DNA of 64,000 nt, taken from NCBI RefSeq assembly GCF_000210915.2, contig NC_016620.1:1240001-1304000 (forward strand). The letters are read 5' to 3'. A model generated the notes under the pieces. The model was not told where the DNA came from. It saw only the letters and a program-made list of their open reading frames with translations, and ran no database searches. The position numbers and the translations under genes are program-made. This document shows positions 35,420 to 44,142 of this stretch, piece by piece. Numbering within the stretch: position 1 is the stretch's first letter; each line of letters starts with the position of its first letter. This stretch comes from Halobacteriovorax marinus SJ (lineage in GTDB: Bacteria; Bdellovibrionota; Bacteriovoracia; Bacteriovoracales; Bacteriovoracaceae).

Positions 35420-36499
35420 ATGTTAATTTTATCTCTTAGTGATCTTCACCTTGGAAAAGGTAAATTTCTAAAAAATGGTCAACTTAATATACTAGAGGAC
35501 TTCTTTGAAGATCAGAGATTCTATGAATTCTGTGAGTTTTACTCCAGTGATAAATACTATTCAATGGAAGTTCACCTAGTTCTTAATGGAGATATTTTAA
35601 ATCTTATTCAAATTGATTTTGAAGGGGTATTTACTTATATAATAGATGAGAAAAAGGCCGATTTAGCTCTAAAAAAAATTATTGAGGGGCACCCGATATT
35701 CTTTGATGCATTAAAACTCTTTCTATCAGCACCTAATAAGAAAATATCCTATGTCATCGGTAACCATGACGCTTCAATGGATTTCGAGCTTCCACAGAAG
35801 AGACTCGATGTGAGAGTGGATGGAAGAATTAACTACTGTCACGTACTTGAAACTCATGGTGTGCATGTTGAACATGGACATCGCTTTGAGGCAATAAACT
35901 CAGTACCAAAAGATCGTTACTACTCAACAGGTCCAAGTGGAAAGAAAATTGTCAATCTTCCATGGGGGAGTTTATTTTGTATATCGGTTTTGCCTCAACT
36001 TAAAAAAGAGAGACCTTATCTAGATAAAGTTCGCCCAATGAGTTCTTATATTAAGTGGTGTCTCATTCACGATTTTGCATTCTTTATAAAAATGTCCATT
36101 ATTGTCATTAAGTATCTAATAGAAAGTAACTTTGATACTTATATCAAGGACAATAGAAATTTTAGAACGTCACTAAAAATTCTAAAGCAAATTACGATTT
36201 ATCCACGCTATGAGAAGAAAGCAAAGAGTATTCTAAAGAGAAATATTTCACTACATACCGTAATTATGGGGCATACTCATTTACAAGAGTGGAGAAGGTT
36301 TCCAGAGGGTAAGTACTACTTTAACACTGGGACATGGAATCCAATCCCATCTATTGATGCTGGTCTTCATCAAGATTCAACATGTCTTACTTACTGCATG
36401 TTAGATATTCATAAAGAGAGCTCTACCCTTAGACAGGGCTCCCTAAATGTATGGCAAGGTAAGTGGAGACCGTTTACTTCTGAAATCTCTACTATGTAG
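35420..36499 (+). CDS. Calcineurin-like metallophosphoesterase
   Basis: 359 residues. The two-metal motifs are in order: DLHLG, then LNGD, GNHD, HVEHGHR and GHTHLQ, all with the expected ligands. The family includes phosphatases and nucleases acting on phosphoesters; no subfamily is clear. It has no signal peptide, so it probably works in the cytoplasm. Third gene of the operon with the AglZ-like and GGDEF proteins; a role in nucleotide signalling is only suggested by this context. Confidence 0.85.
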   Translation: MLILSLSDLHLGKGKFLKNGQLNILEDFFEDQRFYEFCEFYSSDKYYSMEVHLVLNGDILNLIQIDFEGVFTYIIDEKKADLALKKIIEGHPIFFDALKLFLSAPNKKISYVIGNHDASMDFELPQKRLDVRVDGRINYCHVLETHGVHVEHGHRFEAINSVPKDRYYSTGPSGKKIVNLPWGSLFCISVLPQLKKERPYLDKVRPMSSYIKWCLIHDFAFFIKMSIIVIKYLIESNFDTYIKDNRNFRTSLKILKQITIYPRYEKKAKSILKRNISLHTVIMGHTHLQEWRRFPEGKYYFNTGTWNPIPSIDAGLHQDSTCLTYCMLDIHKESSTLRQGSLNVWQGKWRPFTSEISTM

Positions 36500-36500
36500 A

Positions 36501-38675
36501 TTAGCTCCTACCTTCATGAATAATTTGAGAACTTTGCACTGAGATTACGGAACAAGACGCTCCAGCAATAAGTCTATCATCATCAGAACCAATAACATCT
36601 TTTATAAATGAGTGGTTAGAAGCCCCAAAGACAAAGAGGTCATACTCTGCTGTGAGTTGAATAATATCTTCTACAGGCTTATTTGAAATAAGAACTCTGG
36701 ACTTTGAAAGAACTTTTGTTCTCTCACACATTGAAGCCAATCTATTTTGTGCTTCGTCTAGAACATTCTTAGGTGTTTTCTCTTTGAAAATTTTAACGAG
36801 ATCCAGTGAAGCTTTATTCATAGTTGCAAAGTGATCTGCCGTATCGACAACAAGTTCGTAGTCACAGTTATTATTTACTATCACTAATACTTTTCTAATA
36901 TAGCGAACTCCTGCATCTCTAAAGATCGCAAGATTACACTGAAGATGATTTCTAAGCCACCCTACAGGATTGTGAACCGTAAAGTTTCCTCGTTTCTTGC
37001 CTCCCCATTCTTTGAAAAGCCATAGACAATGGAGCCTTTGACTAATTTCAAAAACACTTCTCGAAATATCGTGACTAGCAATAGGGTCAAAAGTGATCGG
37101 GATATTCTGCTCGACGGACATCGCAATAATTCTTCTTCTAAGGGACCTTAGGTAAACTGTTTCCGTATTCAAATCTTTGAGCTCTGTCTGCTCTGGAACT
37201 TCAGTGAAGTGAGCAACCTCTAAGTTTTCACCTTCACTCATGGCCGCGGCCATTTGAATTAATGTCTCAGGACTTCTCTCATTACCGAAGAGAGAGACAA
37301 CAACCTTCGCATCCTTTGTGAGGTCAATACTTTCATAAAAGTTTGTTAAACTAACATTTTCATCAACTAAATCACTTCTCTTTCCTCGTATCCCTAGGAC
37401 ACCTCTTCTTGTGGTTCTCTTTCTTGAATAAGCAAGAAAGAGAGCAACACCAGGAATTGAAATAACAAGTATGGCCGTGACAATAATGAATCCCATACCA
37501 AATAGAAGCCCAACTCCACTGAGGATTCCTAGGATCTGTAAAAAGGGGTACATCGGACTTTTAAACTGAGGACGGTACCACTGAACTCTCATTTCCCTAA
37601 GAACAATCACAGCGATATTTTCAAAGACGTAGATTAGAAGCATAAAGCCTGAGGCCAGTTTGGCAATCTTTGTTACGTCCATAAAGAGAATTGTTGCCGC
37701 TACAATTATTGAAGAGAGAAGTATACTCCAAACTGGAGTTAAGTATTTCTTGTGAAGCGTTCCAATAGCGCCAGGTAGGAGTCTGTCTCTACCCATTGCA
37801 AAAGGAAAACGCGAAGAGGCCAATATTCCTGCGTTGGCCATAGATATCATCGTAAGAATACCAATTATCGAAATAAAGATAGCGAAACCTTTTCCACCAA
37901 CAGTCTGGGCCATTGTGTAGAGAGGTCTATAATTTCCAATGAGCTCTGAACTTGGAACACTTCCAACGAGAGTAAAAGTTGTTACACAGTAGATAATAGT
38001 CACTAGTAAGAGTGATAAGAGAATTCCTCTAGGGAGGTTCTTCTCTGGAGACTTTATTTCCTCTGCAATTGCTGCCACTTTTGTAACACCCGCATAAGAA
38101 ACAAAGACAAGAGCAGTAGAAGACATAAGACCGCTAAAGCCCCCAGTCATAAAAGGAGTCATGAGATCTTTATCTAATACCGGAATACTAATTCCACTTA
38201 GTGCCATGAGGGAAGTTATGGCGATGGCGACGACCACCATTAGTGCACTACTAACTTTTCCAACTCCAAAAATATTTAAGATTGTTATCAGTAAAAGAGA
38301 GATAATCGCGGTAGTGATGAGAGGAACGTCCGCTAGAATCGTTAAATAAGCACCAAAGCCTACGAGAGCAAAGGCAGCTTTTAAAAGAAGTGAGAGCCAA
38401 AGCCCGAGGCCTGCAACGGTTCCAGCAAGTGGTCCAAAGGTTCTTTCTAGGTAGACGTAGGTTCCACCTGAAGTTGGCATGGCCGTAGCAAGTTCTGACT
38501 TTGACATCGAAGCGGGAAGAACACAGAGGGAGGCAAGTAAGTAAGCAAGCCAAACAGATGGACCTGTTTGAGCGATGGCCAAACTAGGAAGTACGAAAAT
38601 CCCACTTCCCAACATTGCGCTTATACTTATGGCCACTACAGATAGAAGACCTAATTTTCTCTCTAATGCTTTCAA
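36501..38675 (-). CDS. APC-family amino-acid permease with C-terminal USP-like domains
   Basis: 724 residues from a TTG at 38675 preceded by GAGAGG. An ATG at 38834 would add 53 residues overlapping the divergent gene and is unlikely. The first ~400 residues are a 12-TM APC transporter (ISISAMLGSGIFVLPSLAIA, SMSKSELATAMPTSGGTYVYLERTFG). The last ~280 residues form two universal-stress-protein-like domains, shown by VVSLFGNERSP near the start and ending with LFVFGASNHSFIKDVIG. Such fusions may let stress or nucleotide signals adjust transport. Substrate not identifiable. Confidence 0.85.
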   Translation of the reverse strand: MKALERKLGLLSVVAISISAMLGSGIFVLPSLAIAQTGPSVWLAYLLASLCVLPASMSKSELATAMPTSGGTYVYLERTFGPLAGTVAGLGLWLSLLLKAAFALVGFGAYLTILADVPLITTAIISLLLITILNIFGVGKVSSALMVVVAIAITSLMALSGISIPVLDKDLMTPFMTGGFSGLMSSTALVFVSYAGVTKVAAIAEEIKSPEKNLPRGILLSLLLVTIIYCVTTFTLVGSVPSSELIGNYRPLYTMAQTVGGKGFAIFISIIGILTMISMANAGILASSRFPFAMGRDRLLPGAIGTLHKKYLTPVWSILLSSIIVAATILFMDVTKIAKLASGFMLLIYVFENIAVIVLREMRVQWYRPQFKSPMYPFLQILGILSGVGLLFGMGFIIVTAILVISIPGVALFLAYSRKRTTRRGVLGIRGKRSDLVDENVSLTNFYESIDLTKDAKVVVSLFGNERSPETLIQMAAAMSEGENLEVAHFTEVPEQTELKDLNTETVYLRSLRRRIIAMSVEQNIPITFDPIASHDISRSVFEISQRLHCLWLFKEWGGKKRGNFTVHNPVGWLRNHLQCNLAIFRDAGVRYIRKVLVIVNNNCDYELVVDTADHFATMNKASLDLVKIFKEKTPKNVLDEAQNRLASMCERTKVLSKSRVLISNKPVEDIIQLTAEYDLFVFGASNHSFIKDVIGSDDDRLIAGASCSVISVQSSQIIHEGRS

Positions 38676-38825
38676 TAATACCTCTCGAATTAGGTCTAGT
38701 ATTCTTACATATATGACTTTATATGTCAGAAAAAGATTTTGTGCATTGCGCTCCCACAAAGCTTTAGATAGACATAATTTTAAATAAAAATTTACGAATT
38801 CTTGCTTCCTTCCGAAGAGAGTCTT

Positions 38826-39998
38826 ATGAAACATATTCTTATTGTAGATGACGATTTAGATATTCACGGACTTTTTAAAATCCACTTCAAAGACCTAGAC
38901 TATAAGCTTCACTTCGCAACAGATGTAGAAGAAGCTCTCATTCATCTAGAACATGATGACGTGGCCTTTATTTTCTTAGATATAATTATCGGGGATAATG
39001 AGACCAGTCATAGGATCCTAAGAAATAGTGGTGATAGACCAATTTTCTTGATGAGTTCTCATATTACAGATGATTTTTGTCAAAGAGTTGTAGAAAAAAA
39101 TGTTAATATTTTAGATTGTCTACCAAAGCCTTTTACTAAGAAAGATATTGTTAATCTCTTATCTGACTATAAGAGTTTTGCTTATGGTAAGAAGAAGTTT
39201 AACCCAAATGAAGATACTCACTTTGTTGAAGGAAAAAGAGAAGATATAGGTGAAGAGCATATAAATGTTAAAGGCCATAAAGAATTAAGTGAATCGATTC
39301 AACTGATTTCTGGTGATGAGCCTCTAGCTGAGGAAACGGAAATCGTTAGAGGAGGTGAGCATGATGAGGAAGAAGATATTCATGTCTCTGGTAATTTTAA
39401 CGAGGACTTTGATGAGCACTTTACCATAGTCAGTGGAGACTATTCAGAGCCTGACCGCGAAGAAGTAATGCGAGTCAAGAGACTGCACGAGCTTGAAGAG
39501 TTAAGAGAGAAGGGACCTCTTTCTAGAACTGATGCTGGTTACTCTCGCTTAATGATATCAGTCTTTCTAGAGAGTAAAGATGAGGTCGCACAGGCCCTTG
39601 ATGATGGAATAAAAATTGATCTTCTTTGCCGTGGGGGCTTCTCAGCTCTTCACTTTGCGGTAATGAAAGATCTCTATGAAATTGCAGAGTTTCTCATTCA
39701 AAGAGGTGCCAAGCTAACAGTGAAAGATAATGATGGCAGAGAGCCATTATATTTTGCCATTTTTAGAGGCAATTTAGATTTAGTTAAGCTTATGGTTGAG
39801 GCAGGAGCGCCGTTAAATCGCAGAGTTAACGGAAAGTCCTATTTAATGATTGCAGCGCTTAAAAGACATGAAGTATTATTTAAGTATCTACTTTCACAGG
39901 GAGTTTCACTCGCAGTAAGGGATAATGAGGGCTTTAATATTAACTATTATCTAAAGAAGTTGAAGCTTGAACATTATCTGATGAGTGAAAGCGCTTAG
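38826..39998 (+). CDS. Receiver-ankyrin protein with repeated [VI]xG linker
   Basis: 390 residues from the ATG at 38826 (GAAGAGAG site). N-terminal receiver with intact acidic pair (VDDD), phospho-Asp (FLDIIIG) and Lys (LPKPF). Residues ~130-211 form an acidic linker with six copies of a short beta-like motif ending in [VI]xG or similar (FVEG, NVKG, LISG, IVRG, HVSG, IVSG) every 12-16 residues. The C-terminus has three to four ankyrin repeats (GGFSALHFAVMKDLYEIAEF; DGREPLYFAIFRGNLDLVKL). It may bind partners in a phosphorylation-dependent way; function not known. First gene of the phosphorelay cluster. Confidence 0.82.
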   Translation: MKHILIVDDDLDIHGLFKIHFKDLDYKLHFATDVEEALIHLEHDDVAFIFLDIIIGDNETSHRILRNSGDRPIFLMSSHITDDFCQRVVEKNVNILDCLPKPFTKKDIVNLLSDYKSFAYGKKKFNPNEDTHFVEGKREDIGEEHINVKGHKELSESIQLISGDEPLAEETEIVRGGEHDEEEDIHVSGNFNEDFDEHFTIVSGDYSEPDREEVMRVKRLHELEELREKGPLSRTDAGYSRLMISVFLESKDEVAQALDDGIKIDLLCRGGFSALHFAVMKDLYEIAEFLIQRGAKLTVKDNDGREPLYFAIFRGNLDLVKLMVEAGAPLNRRVNGKSYLMIAALKRHEVLFKYLLSQGVSLAVRDNEGFNINYYLKKLKLEHYLMSESA

Positions 39999-40007
39999 GA
40001 TATGAGT

Positions 40008-40379
40008 ATGGATTTAAAGTTTATTGTTATAGATGATTCCGCTGAAATGGTCGCTCTTTTAAATAAGTTCATTGAAAATTGTCAGCTAGGTCATGGTCAC
40101 TCTTTTGAGAATGAGTTTGAGGCCATGGATTTCGTCTCAGTAAATAAGGCGGACGTACTTATTATTGATGTAAATTTAAAACATATAAATGGCTTTAAGT
40201 TGGGTGATATGCTTAGAGAGATGCTCAAAATTGAATTACCAATCATCTATATTTCGTCCAATGATCTCTATTTGAAAGAGTTCTATGATTCAGATCAAAG
40301 AAATACTTACTTTATGAATAAGCCTTTTGATAAGGAAACTTTTGAATCTGTAATAAAGAAAATGACCAATACGAATTAG
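40008..40379 (+). CDS. Stand-alone receiver domain (CheY-like)
   Basis: 123 residues from the ATG at 40008; TTAGGA lies 7 bp before it, whereas an ATG at 40002 has no room for a site. All receiver residues are present: VIDDSAEM (acid pair), LIIDVNL (phospho-Asp), ISSN (Ser), MNKPF (Lys). It starts 9 bp after the receiver-ankyrin gene and overlaps the convergent receiver gene by 4 bp. Likely an intermediate in a phosphorelay. Confidence 0.87.
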   Translation: MDLKFIVIDDSAEMVALLNKFIENCQLGHGHSFENEFEAMDFVSVNKADVLIIDVNLKHINGFKLGDMLREMLKIELPIIYISSNDLYLKEFYDSDQRNTYFMNKPFDKETFESVIKKMTNTN

Positions 40380-41083
40380 TCTTGTGAGATAGGTATTTTT
40401 AAGAGAAATTTTCTAATATTTTTCATCAACTCTTCATCGTCAAAATCAAATTTAACACTAATCAAATAGCCGATAGAGTCTTCTTCCCTAGTGCAGGATT
40501 CAATAGTGGCGTAGACAAAGTCCCTTCCTGACAGTCGCTTAAAGAGCTCTCCACTCATTCTAATTTTGTTTCCCTTTGAAATAAAATTATAGGATTTAAA
40601 GGTCGCTCCTTCTTCATAGAGTGAGGTGACATCTAGGTCTAACTCTATGTAGGACTCTCTGGCGGTGGCAGGAACGGCAAAATAGGGAAGAGACGATGAC
40701 TCTTTATACATATCTCCGAGAACAGCATTTATCTTACACTGAACAGTAGTCTTATCTAAAGGCTTAGTTATGTAGTCGTCTGCTCCTAAATCGAGACCTT
40801 TTTGAATATCTTCTTCTGCAAACCTTCTGGAGACAATGACAATTTTAATTTGATTACCAAACTTCTTTCTTATGGCCCTAAGGATCTCATAACCAGCACC
40901 CTTAGAAGCTTCTAAGTTTAAGTCAATAATACAAAGATCTGGAATGAATTTATTAAATTCTTCAAAGAACTCTGGAGCCGTAAGAGTCGTTCTCACAAAG
41001 TATTCCTCAGCAGCAAGGATATCTTTTAAAAAGACATTGATATCTCTATCATCATCAATGGTGAGTATTTTCTTCTTATCCAA
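40376..41083 (-). CDS. Response regulator: receiver plus PilZ-like C-terminus
   Basis: 235 residues. The receiver is intact (TIDDDRDI, IIDLNLE, SRR at the Ser/Thr position, ITKPLDK). The C-terminal ~95 residues (ELDLDVTSLYEEGATFKSYN... MSGELFKRL) have the beta-barrel look of a PilZ domain but lack the RxxxR c-di-GMP motif, so binding is doubtful. It ends the Hpt-REC-REC run on the minus strand, 2 bp after the previous gene. A downstream output protein of the relay is plausible. Confidence 0.75.
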   Translation of the reverse strand: MDKKKILTIDDDRDINVFLKDILAAEEYFVRTTLTAPEFFEEFNKFIPDLCIIDLNLEASKGAGYEILRAIRKKFGNQIKIVIVSRRFAEEDIQKGLDLGADDYITKPLDKTTVQCKINAVLGDMYKESSSLPYFAVPATARESYIELDLDVTSLYEEGATFKSYNFISKGNKIRMSGELFKRLSGRDFVYATIESCTREEDSIGYLISVKFDFDDEELMKNIRKFLLKIPISQD

Positions 41084-41085
41084 AA

Positions 41086-41766
41086 CTAGATCCTTCTCTT
41101 TTGACGTTTTCTAATTGATTGAAGAATTTTTTCGGGAAGTCCAATCATTTGCATAACAGTATCATAAATTCCTGGGTTAATATCCCTCGATTTCTGATAA
41201 ATTTTCATATGACCTTTCTTTATATTCATATCTCTAAAGAACTGGCTCTCTATTTCTATATTCTCCTTAGTCATGAACTTAACTCTTGATCTTAGTACGA
41301 AAGATATTTCATTAAACTTTATAATTTCAGCAGGAACATAAACCTTTGCGAGCTTGGATTCATCAACTGGTGTATAGGTGGGGAGTGCACTTTCTTTGGA
41401 AAACCTTTTTACAGTATTCACCAAAGTATTGTTACTTAGAGGTTTAATTAAATACCCTTGCACGCCATATTTCTTTGAGAGGAGAATGGACTCTTTAGAC
41501 TTCTCACTAGAGATCATATAAATTTTTAAATATTGTAGAATCTCTCTCTCTTTTAATGAGTCCAGTAATTTAAATCCTGCCTCGTTTTCAAGATTAATAT
41601 CAAGGAGAACCATATGAGGAGCATACTCAAGAATTTTCTTAAGGGCATCTTCAGTATTTGTTGCCTTTAGTACAACCACTCCTATATTGGAGAGAATCTT
41701 TTCACAGAATACGAGAATATCTAGATCGTCATCAACAACGAGAATGTATTTCTTCGTTTCCTTCAA
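41086..41766 (-). CDS. Response regulator: receiver plus PilZ-like C-terminus, second copy
   Basis: 226 residues. Receiver motifs VVDDDLDI, LLDINLE, MISSEKS and LIKPLS are intact. The C-terminal part (EIIKFNEISFVLRSRVKFMT) resembles that of the neighbouring gene in placement and beta-strand pattern, so the two are likely paralogous. It has a basic tail (RKRQKRRI). Sits 1 bp after the Hpt gene and 2 bp before the other receiver gene, all in one operon. Confidence 0.75.
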   Translation of the reverse strand: MKETKKYILVVDDDLDILVFCEKILSNIGVVVLKATNTEDALKKILEYAPHMVLLDINLENEAGFKLLDSLKEREILQYLKIYMISSEKSKESILLSKKYGVQGYLIKPLSNNTLVNTVKRFSKESALPTYTPVDESKLAKVYVPAEIIKFNEISFVLRSRVKFMTKENIEIESQFFRDMNIKKGHMKIYQKSRDINPGIYDTVMQMIGLPEKILQSIRKRQKRRI

Positions 41767-41767
41767 G

Positions 41768-42076
41768 TTAACCTACCTTTACAAAAGATACTTGAACGTT
41801 TTCTACATAGCTCTTAAAATCATCGATTAATTTGCTGAGCTCATCATCTTTCTTTTCTTGGGCAACGAGCTCAATTGCTTTTGCAATCTTTCCAAGTTGA
41901 TGAAAACCATAGCCGCCTGAACTACCGCTAACTTTGTGTCCAATTCTCTCAAGTTCAAGATACTCCCTTTTTTCATAAAAGGATTCTAGATCTACGATAT
42001 CGTTTCTTCTATTCTCCAGAAAGCCAGGTACGATATCTTCGAGATCAATATCAATTTCTACAGTAAAAGATTCCAC
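41768..42076 (-). CDS. Histidine phosphotransfer (Hpt) protein
   Basis: 102 residues. A four-helix Hpt domain with the phospho-acceptor His in the signature HKVSGSSGGYGF. Hpt proteins carry phosphate between a hybrid kinase receiver and a final response regulator. First gene of the minus-strand operon. The divergent hybrid kinase starts 184 bp away and is the natural partner. Confidence 0.85.
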   Translation of the reverse strand: MESFTVEIDIDLEDIVPGFLENRRNDIVDLESFYEKREYLELERIGHKVSGSSGGYGFHQLGKIAKAIELVAQEKKDDELSKLIDDFKSYVENVQVSFVKVG

Positions 42077-42260
42077 TATTACCTCCAGTCTAAATTCTTC
42101 TAATTCATTGAATTCCTATGAGCACCTCTCTATTCTGCCATGACTCTATAGATTCAATAACAATTTTTCCTCAAGATTTCTTAACTAGTAAGTATTTTCA
42201 GCTCTTTATATGCTAAAATTAATTTAGTTTACTGGCCTTTTTCCGATAGAATATAAGCGA

Positions 42261-43727
42261 ATGAATATTGTAATTATCAAACACAGAGACTTTTCAACTG
42301 AGCGTATCCAAGAGACTTTCTCTAGCAAAGGATATACCGTCTACTCATTTGCCAATAGGGATGAAGTAACTGATTTTGTTGAACATAAATGTTCCAATCT
42401 TTTTCTTCTTCCTGCCGACGAACACGGATATGAAATTGCGAAGATGATTAGAAGCTCTAGAGTTATAGATTACAATCTATCTGCAACGCCAATTCTTTTT
42501 CTCGGTGATACTGATGACATTACAAAGAGAGTGGAATCAATCTCTTGTGGAGGTAATGATTTTGTTGAAAGAACCAACCTTGCAAAAATTATCAAAATTT
42601 CAAGAAATCTCTTAGAGCCCGATCTTGTATGGAAAGGTGCAAAGATTGTTGTAGTTGAAGATGATAGAACTTCTGCCAGAATTGTTTCTTCATATGTTGA
42701 GAATATGGGCTCAGTTGTGAATTGGTTTGAATCTGGAGATGAATGTTTAAAGTACTTATCTACTGATACTGCTGATCTACTTCTTGTCGATTACTTAATG
42801 CCAAAAATGAATGGTGCTGAATTAACTAAGAAGATTAGGAATGAACTAGGGCTGAAAGAGCTCCCTATCATTTTCACTTCTTCTACACTGGAGAAAGAAG
42901 AGATATTAGAATTTTATCGCAGTGGTGGTAACGACTATATTTCTAAGCCTTATTTAAAAGAAGAGCTTTATACAAAGATGAAGCTTCAACTCGAGAGTTC
43001 TCAAAATACGAGGTCTTTAAACGTCTATATTGAAGAGCTGAAGAACTTAAGTAATGTCAAAGATCAATTCCTTGCCGTATGTTCGCACGACTTGAAGACG
43101 CCGCTAAACTCTATTATTGGCTACTCCGATGTTTTAAAAGAAGATGCTCAAGTTGATGATGAGTCTAGAGAGTATATTGAAATTATTAATCATGCCTCTA
43201 GGGATTTACTCACTCTCGTAAATGATATTTTATCTTGCACTGAAGTTCATTTAAATGGAGAAATTGAACTAGAGGAAATAGAGCTAGTAAAAGTTGTTGA
43301 GTATATTTTAAAGCAAGTTAAAGGGACGTCCCGTAAAGAGTTTGAATATAAACTCACAATTGATACTAAGAAGCCTATCATTCGTGGCAATCTAGCAATG
43401 CTTCGAAGGGTGTTTTCAAATATTTATTCTAATGCTCACAAATTTACACCAACTGGTGGTAAGATTGAGACTCGAATTTGGGAAGAGGGTGACTTTATAA
43501 AATGTAGTATCTCAGATTCAGGTATTGGAATCCCCGAGGAACATTTAGAGAAATTATTTTATAGAATGTCTGGTGTTGGCCGTGAAGGTCTAGAGGGGCA
43601 AAAGAGTACAGGACTTGGTCTTTCCATCGTAAAAGATATTATGGAAAAACACGGTGGAAGAGTTGATGTCGAAAGTGAAGAAGATTTTGGGACAACTTTT
43701 ATTTTATCTTTTTTAAACGGTAGGTAG
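42261..43727 (+). CDS. Hybrid histidine kinase: pseudo-receiver, receiver, HisKA, HATPase
   Basis: 488 residues, no TM, so cytoplasmic. Residues 1-~120 are a receiver-like domain lacking the phospho-Asp (FLLPADEHG). A complete receiver follows (VVEDDRT, LLVDYLMPKMNG, SKPYLKEE). Then HisKA with SHDLKTPLNSIIG (phospho-His) and an HATPase_c with the N box (SNIYSNAHKF), G1 (DSGIGIP) and G2 (GLGLSIV) intact. Unlike classical hybrids, the receivers are at the N-terminus. Followed 3 bp later by a stand-alone receiver. Confidence 0.9.
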   Translation: MNIVIIKHRDFSTERIQETFSSKGYTVYSFANRDEVTDFVEHKCSNLFLLPADEHGYEIAKMIRSSRVIDYNLSATPILFLGDTDDITKRVESISCGGNDFVERTNLAKIIKISRNLLEPDLVWKGAKIVVVEDDRTSARIVSSYVENMGSVVNWFESGDECLKYLSTDTADLLLVDYLMPKMNGAELTKKIRNELGLKELPIIFTSSTLEKEEILEFYRSGGNDYISKPYLKEELYTKMKLQLESSQNTRSLNVYIEELKNLSNVKDQFLAVCSHDLKTPLNSIIGYSDVLKEDAQVDDESREYIEIINHASRDLLTLVNDILSCTEVHLNGEIELEEIELVKVVEYILKQVKGTSRKEFEYKLTIDTKKPIIRGNLAMLRRVFSNIYSNAHKFTPTGGKIETRIWEEGDFIKCSISDSGIGIPEEHLEKLFYRMSGVGREGLEGQKSTGLGLSIVKDIMEKHGGRVDVESEEDFGTTFILSFLNGR

Positions 43728-43730
43728 ATA

Positions 43731-44102
43731 ATGAGAATTTTACTTTTAGATGACAGTGTAGATAATCTCAATTTACTTAAGATATACGCTAAGAAGTCTC
43801 AAGATGATTTTACGATGGTTTCAAAGCCAGACGAGGCAATGTCCCTTCTTCAGCAAGAATGTTTTGATCTCTTCTTTCTAGATATTCAGATGCCCGGTAA
43901 AGATGGCTTTGAAGTCTTAGAAAGTGTCCGTGATATTAAAAATGGAAAGGAGCTCTTTGTTTGTGCTCTAACTGCTCATACTTCTAAAGATGAAGTAGAG
44001 AAGATTCAAAAATCATCATTTGATGACTATCTTAAAAAGCCGATTCTTAGGGAAGATTTCTTAAATTATATCGAAAAGTATTCTGTTAAAGCGGCAGGTT
44101 AA
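43731..44102 (+). CDS. Stand-alone receiver domain downstream of hybrid kinase
   Basis: 123 residues. Intact receiver: LLDDSVD, FLDIQMPGKDG, LTAHTS, LKKPI. GGTAG precedes the ATG, and the gene starts 3 bp after the kinase stop, so both come from one transcript. Likely the direct partner of that kinase. A bidirectional terminator follows. Confidence 0.9.
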   Translation: MRILLLDDSVDNLNLLKIYAKKSQDDFTMVSKPDEAMSLLQQECFDLFFLDIQMPGKDGFEVLESVRDIKNGKELFVCALTAHTSKDEVEKIQKSSFDDYLKKPILREDFLNYIEKYSVKAAG

Positions 44103-44104
44103 AA

Positions 44105-44131
44105 AAAAGAGAGGACTTAAGCCTCTCTTTT
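44105..44131. terminator. Bidirectional terminator after 43731 receiver gene
   Basis: AAAAGAGAGG (44105-44114) pairs with CCTCTCTTTT (44122-44131), followed by CTTTTATTC; the opposite strand has eight or so T. Shared by the convergent Lys-rich gene. Confidence 0.85.
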
Positions 44132-44142
44132 CTTTTATTCTC

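Noticed and set aside
38676-38834. N-terminal extension of the APC permease from an ATG at 38834
   Set aside because: It overlaps the divergent receiver-ankyrin gene and lacks a ribosome site; a TTG with GAGAGG at 38675 fits better.
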